Shown piece after piece: positions 63,430 through 64,000 of a DNA stretch of 64,000 nt. This stretch comes from Rhynchopus sp. YZ270_cl-10 (lineage: Eukaryota > Euglenozoa > Diplonemea > Diplonemida > Diplonemidae). The notes below the pieces were generated by a model. That model saw only the letters and a list, made by a program, of their open reading frames with translations. It did no database searches and was not told where the DNA came from. Numbering within the stretch: the first letter of the stretch is position 1; every line of letters starts with the position of its first letter. Position numbers and translations under genes: made by a program. The DNA lies in the NCBI GenBank assembly GCA_964035575.1, contig OZ037882.1, positions 372,001-436,000 of the forward strand, read 5' to 3'.

Positions 63430-63805
63430 TGTGGAAAACTCCGCGCGATTTTCAAAACCACCGTAGCATCCTGGCGATTTGCTGGAGGTGCTGATGCTCC
63501 TGGTGTGATCGATGTGTTGTAGTCTGTGCATTCTGTGTTCCTTCCACACTGCTCCAACGACGACGACAATGTGGGGAGCCTGTGGACAAAAACGAGCTGG
63601 ACCACGCCGAGCCTGCCGAGCCGACGTCCAACAACGCTCTCGAGCGGATGGTGCTGGACGAAGAGGACAGCCCCCCTTCTTGAACGTTTCAGATGCTGGC
63701 GTCCCAGTGGGTCTGGCAGCGTACGAAGAGCGTTAGGATACCTGCAGAAGAGCAGAATGCTGGGCGTGTTGTAGATTATTTCTACAGGATGGAGTTCCAC
63801 ATCAC
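63430..63805 (+). pseudogene. Decayed coding fragment, possibly SANT-like
   Basis: This is a non-AT-rich island. A plus-strand frame reads EPVDKNELDHAEPAEPTSNN on to LERMVLDEEDSPPS, then a TGA, then continues in the same frame with TFQMLASQWVWQRTKSVRIP and AEEQNAGRVVDYFYRMEFH. The last part faintly resembles the end of a SANT domain (KTxxxVVxYFYR). Upstream, a different frame looks coding (SVFLPHCSNDDDNVGSLW), so at least one frameshift and one or two stops are present. An unusual intron arrangement is possible but less likely. If real, it is the only host-type coding trace on the plus strand. Confidence 0.35.
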
Positions 63806-64000
63806 ACCCCGTTTTTTTTCCGATAGCAATTACTTGTTTTTTTTTTTTTTTTTTGAAATACAAAAACCCTCTCGTGACAATGTACCTTTATTAGTACACG
63901 ACCATACTGTCACATCGTAACAAAACAAACAAAAAAAAGTATTCCCACCCGAAAGTACCGTGAAGAAGAAGAAAAAAAGAGAAGCTGTCGGGGTAAGTTG
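63806..64000. other. Window end: F2 module
   Basis: An F2 copy (GAAATACAAAAACCCTCTCG, then GACAATGTACC) lies at 63853-63892. Nothing else is visible. Confidence 0.5.

Noticed and set aside
1-64000. Retrovirus-like, Polinton-like or other capsid-bearing elements
   Set aside because: No reverse transcriptase, retroviral-type integrase, capsid or packaging ATPase pattern was recognised; the only mobile-element enzyme seen is the tyrosine recombinase.

Overview
The window is nuclear DNA of a single-celled eukaryote. I infer this from spliced genes, a cytosolic ribosomal protein gene (eL13), an importin-9-like karyopherin, an ENY2/Sus1 homologue and mitochondrial-type genes. Every host gene I can support (17 loci) is on the minus strand. 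Ten introns in five genes all begin GTAT and end AG. Most start codons lie about 15-75 nt downstream of a pyrimidine-rich stretch ending in AG. One-way gene order, occasional cis-introns and acceptor-like sites before start codons fit a euglenozoan with spliced-leader trans-splicing, most like a diplonemid. This is an inference: I found no SL RNA gene here.

Layout. 1-1.5 kb holds decayed coding fragments. 1.57-8.31 kb is one host gene (ubiquitin-like N-terminus plus 25-residue leucine-rich repeats) split by a 5.72-kb nested insertion with 10-bp inverted ends and a 5-bp target duplication; inside sits an intact tyrosine recombinase gene between inverted repeats. 9.0-9.6 kb has a cluster of short perfect hairpins, possibly structured RNA. 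10.6-12.3 kb is a cytochrome b5-fused front-end desaturase. 13.0-14.65 kb is a low-complexity gene whose 3' end is copied in three 208-bp units. 16.1-16.9 kb is a secreted discoidin-like protein. 19.3-22.7 kb is a fungal-HIS4-like histidine gene without the dehydrogenase domain. 23.8-26.8 kb is importin-9-like, 27.2-28.8 kb RPL13, 29.4-30.2 kb a small membrane protein, 34.3-36.3 kb a class 3 lipase, 37.2-38.0 kb a mitochondrial carrier, 39.3-40.9 kb a probable mitochondrial protein, and 43.7-47.3 kb a 973-residue coiled-coil protein. 47.4-53.4 kb is a four-copy tandem array of ubiquitin-like/beta-propeller genes. 55.4-57.0 kb is a fusion of six CDGSH iron-sulfur motifs to a cytochrome b5 reductase-like domain. 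58.6-58.9 kb is ENY2. The last 5 kb is nearly gene-free, with a decayed fragment at 63.4-63.8 kb.

Intergenic DNA is AT-rich, full of homopolymer runs, and largely built from a small vocabulary of 40-130-bp repeat modules (named F1-F10 here) plus several inverted-repeat elements with visible target duplications.

The strongest leads are: the tandem propeller genes, whose N-termini and flanks are nearly identical while codons in about one loop per blade differ, mostly by replacement; the CDGSH-reductase fusion, which could carry electrons from NAD(P)H to 2Fe-2S centres in one chain; and the ubiquitin-like N-terminus shared by two different repeat domains.
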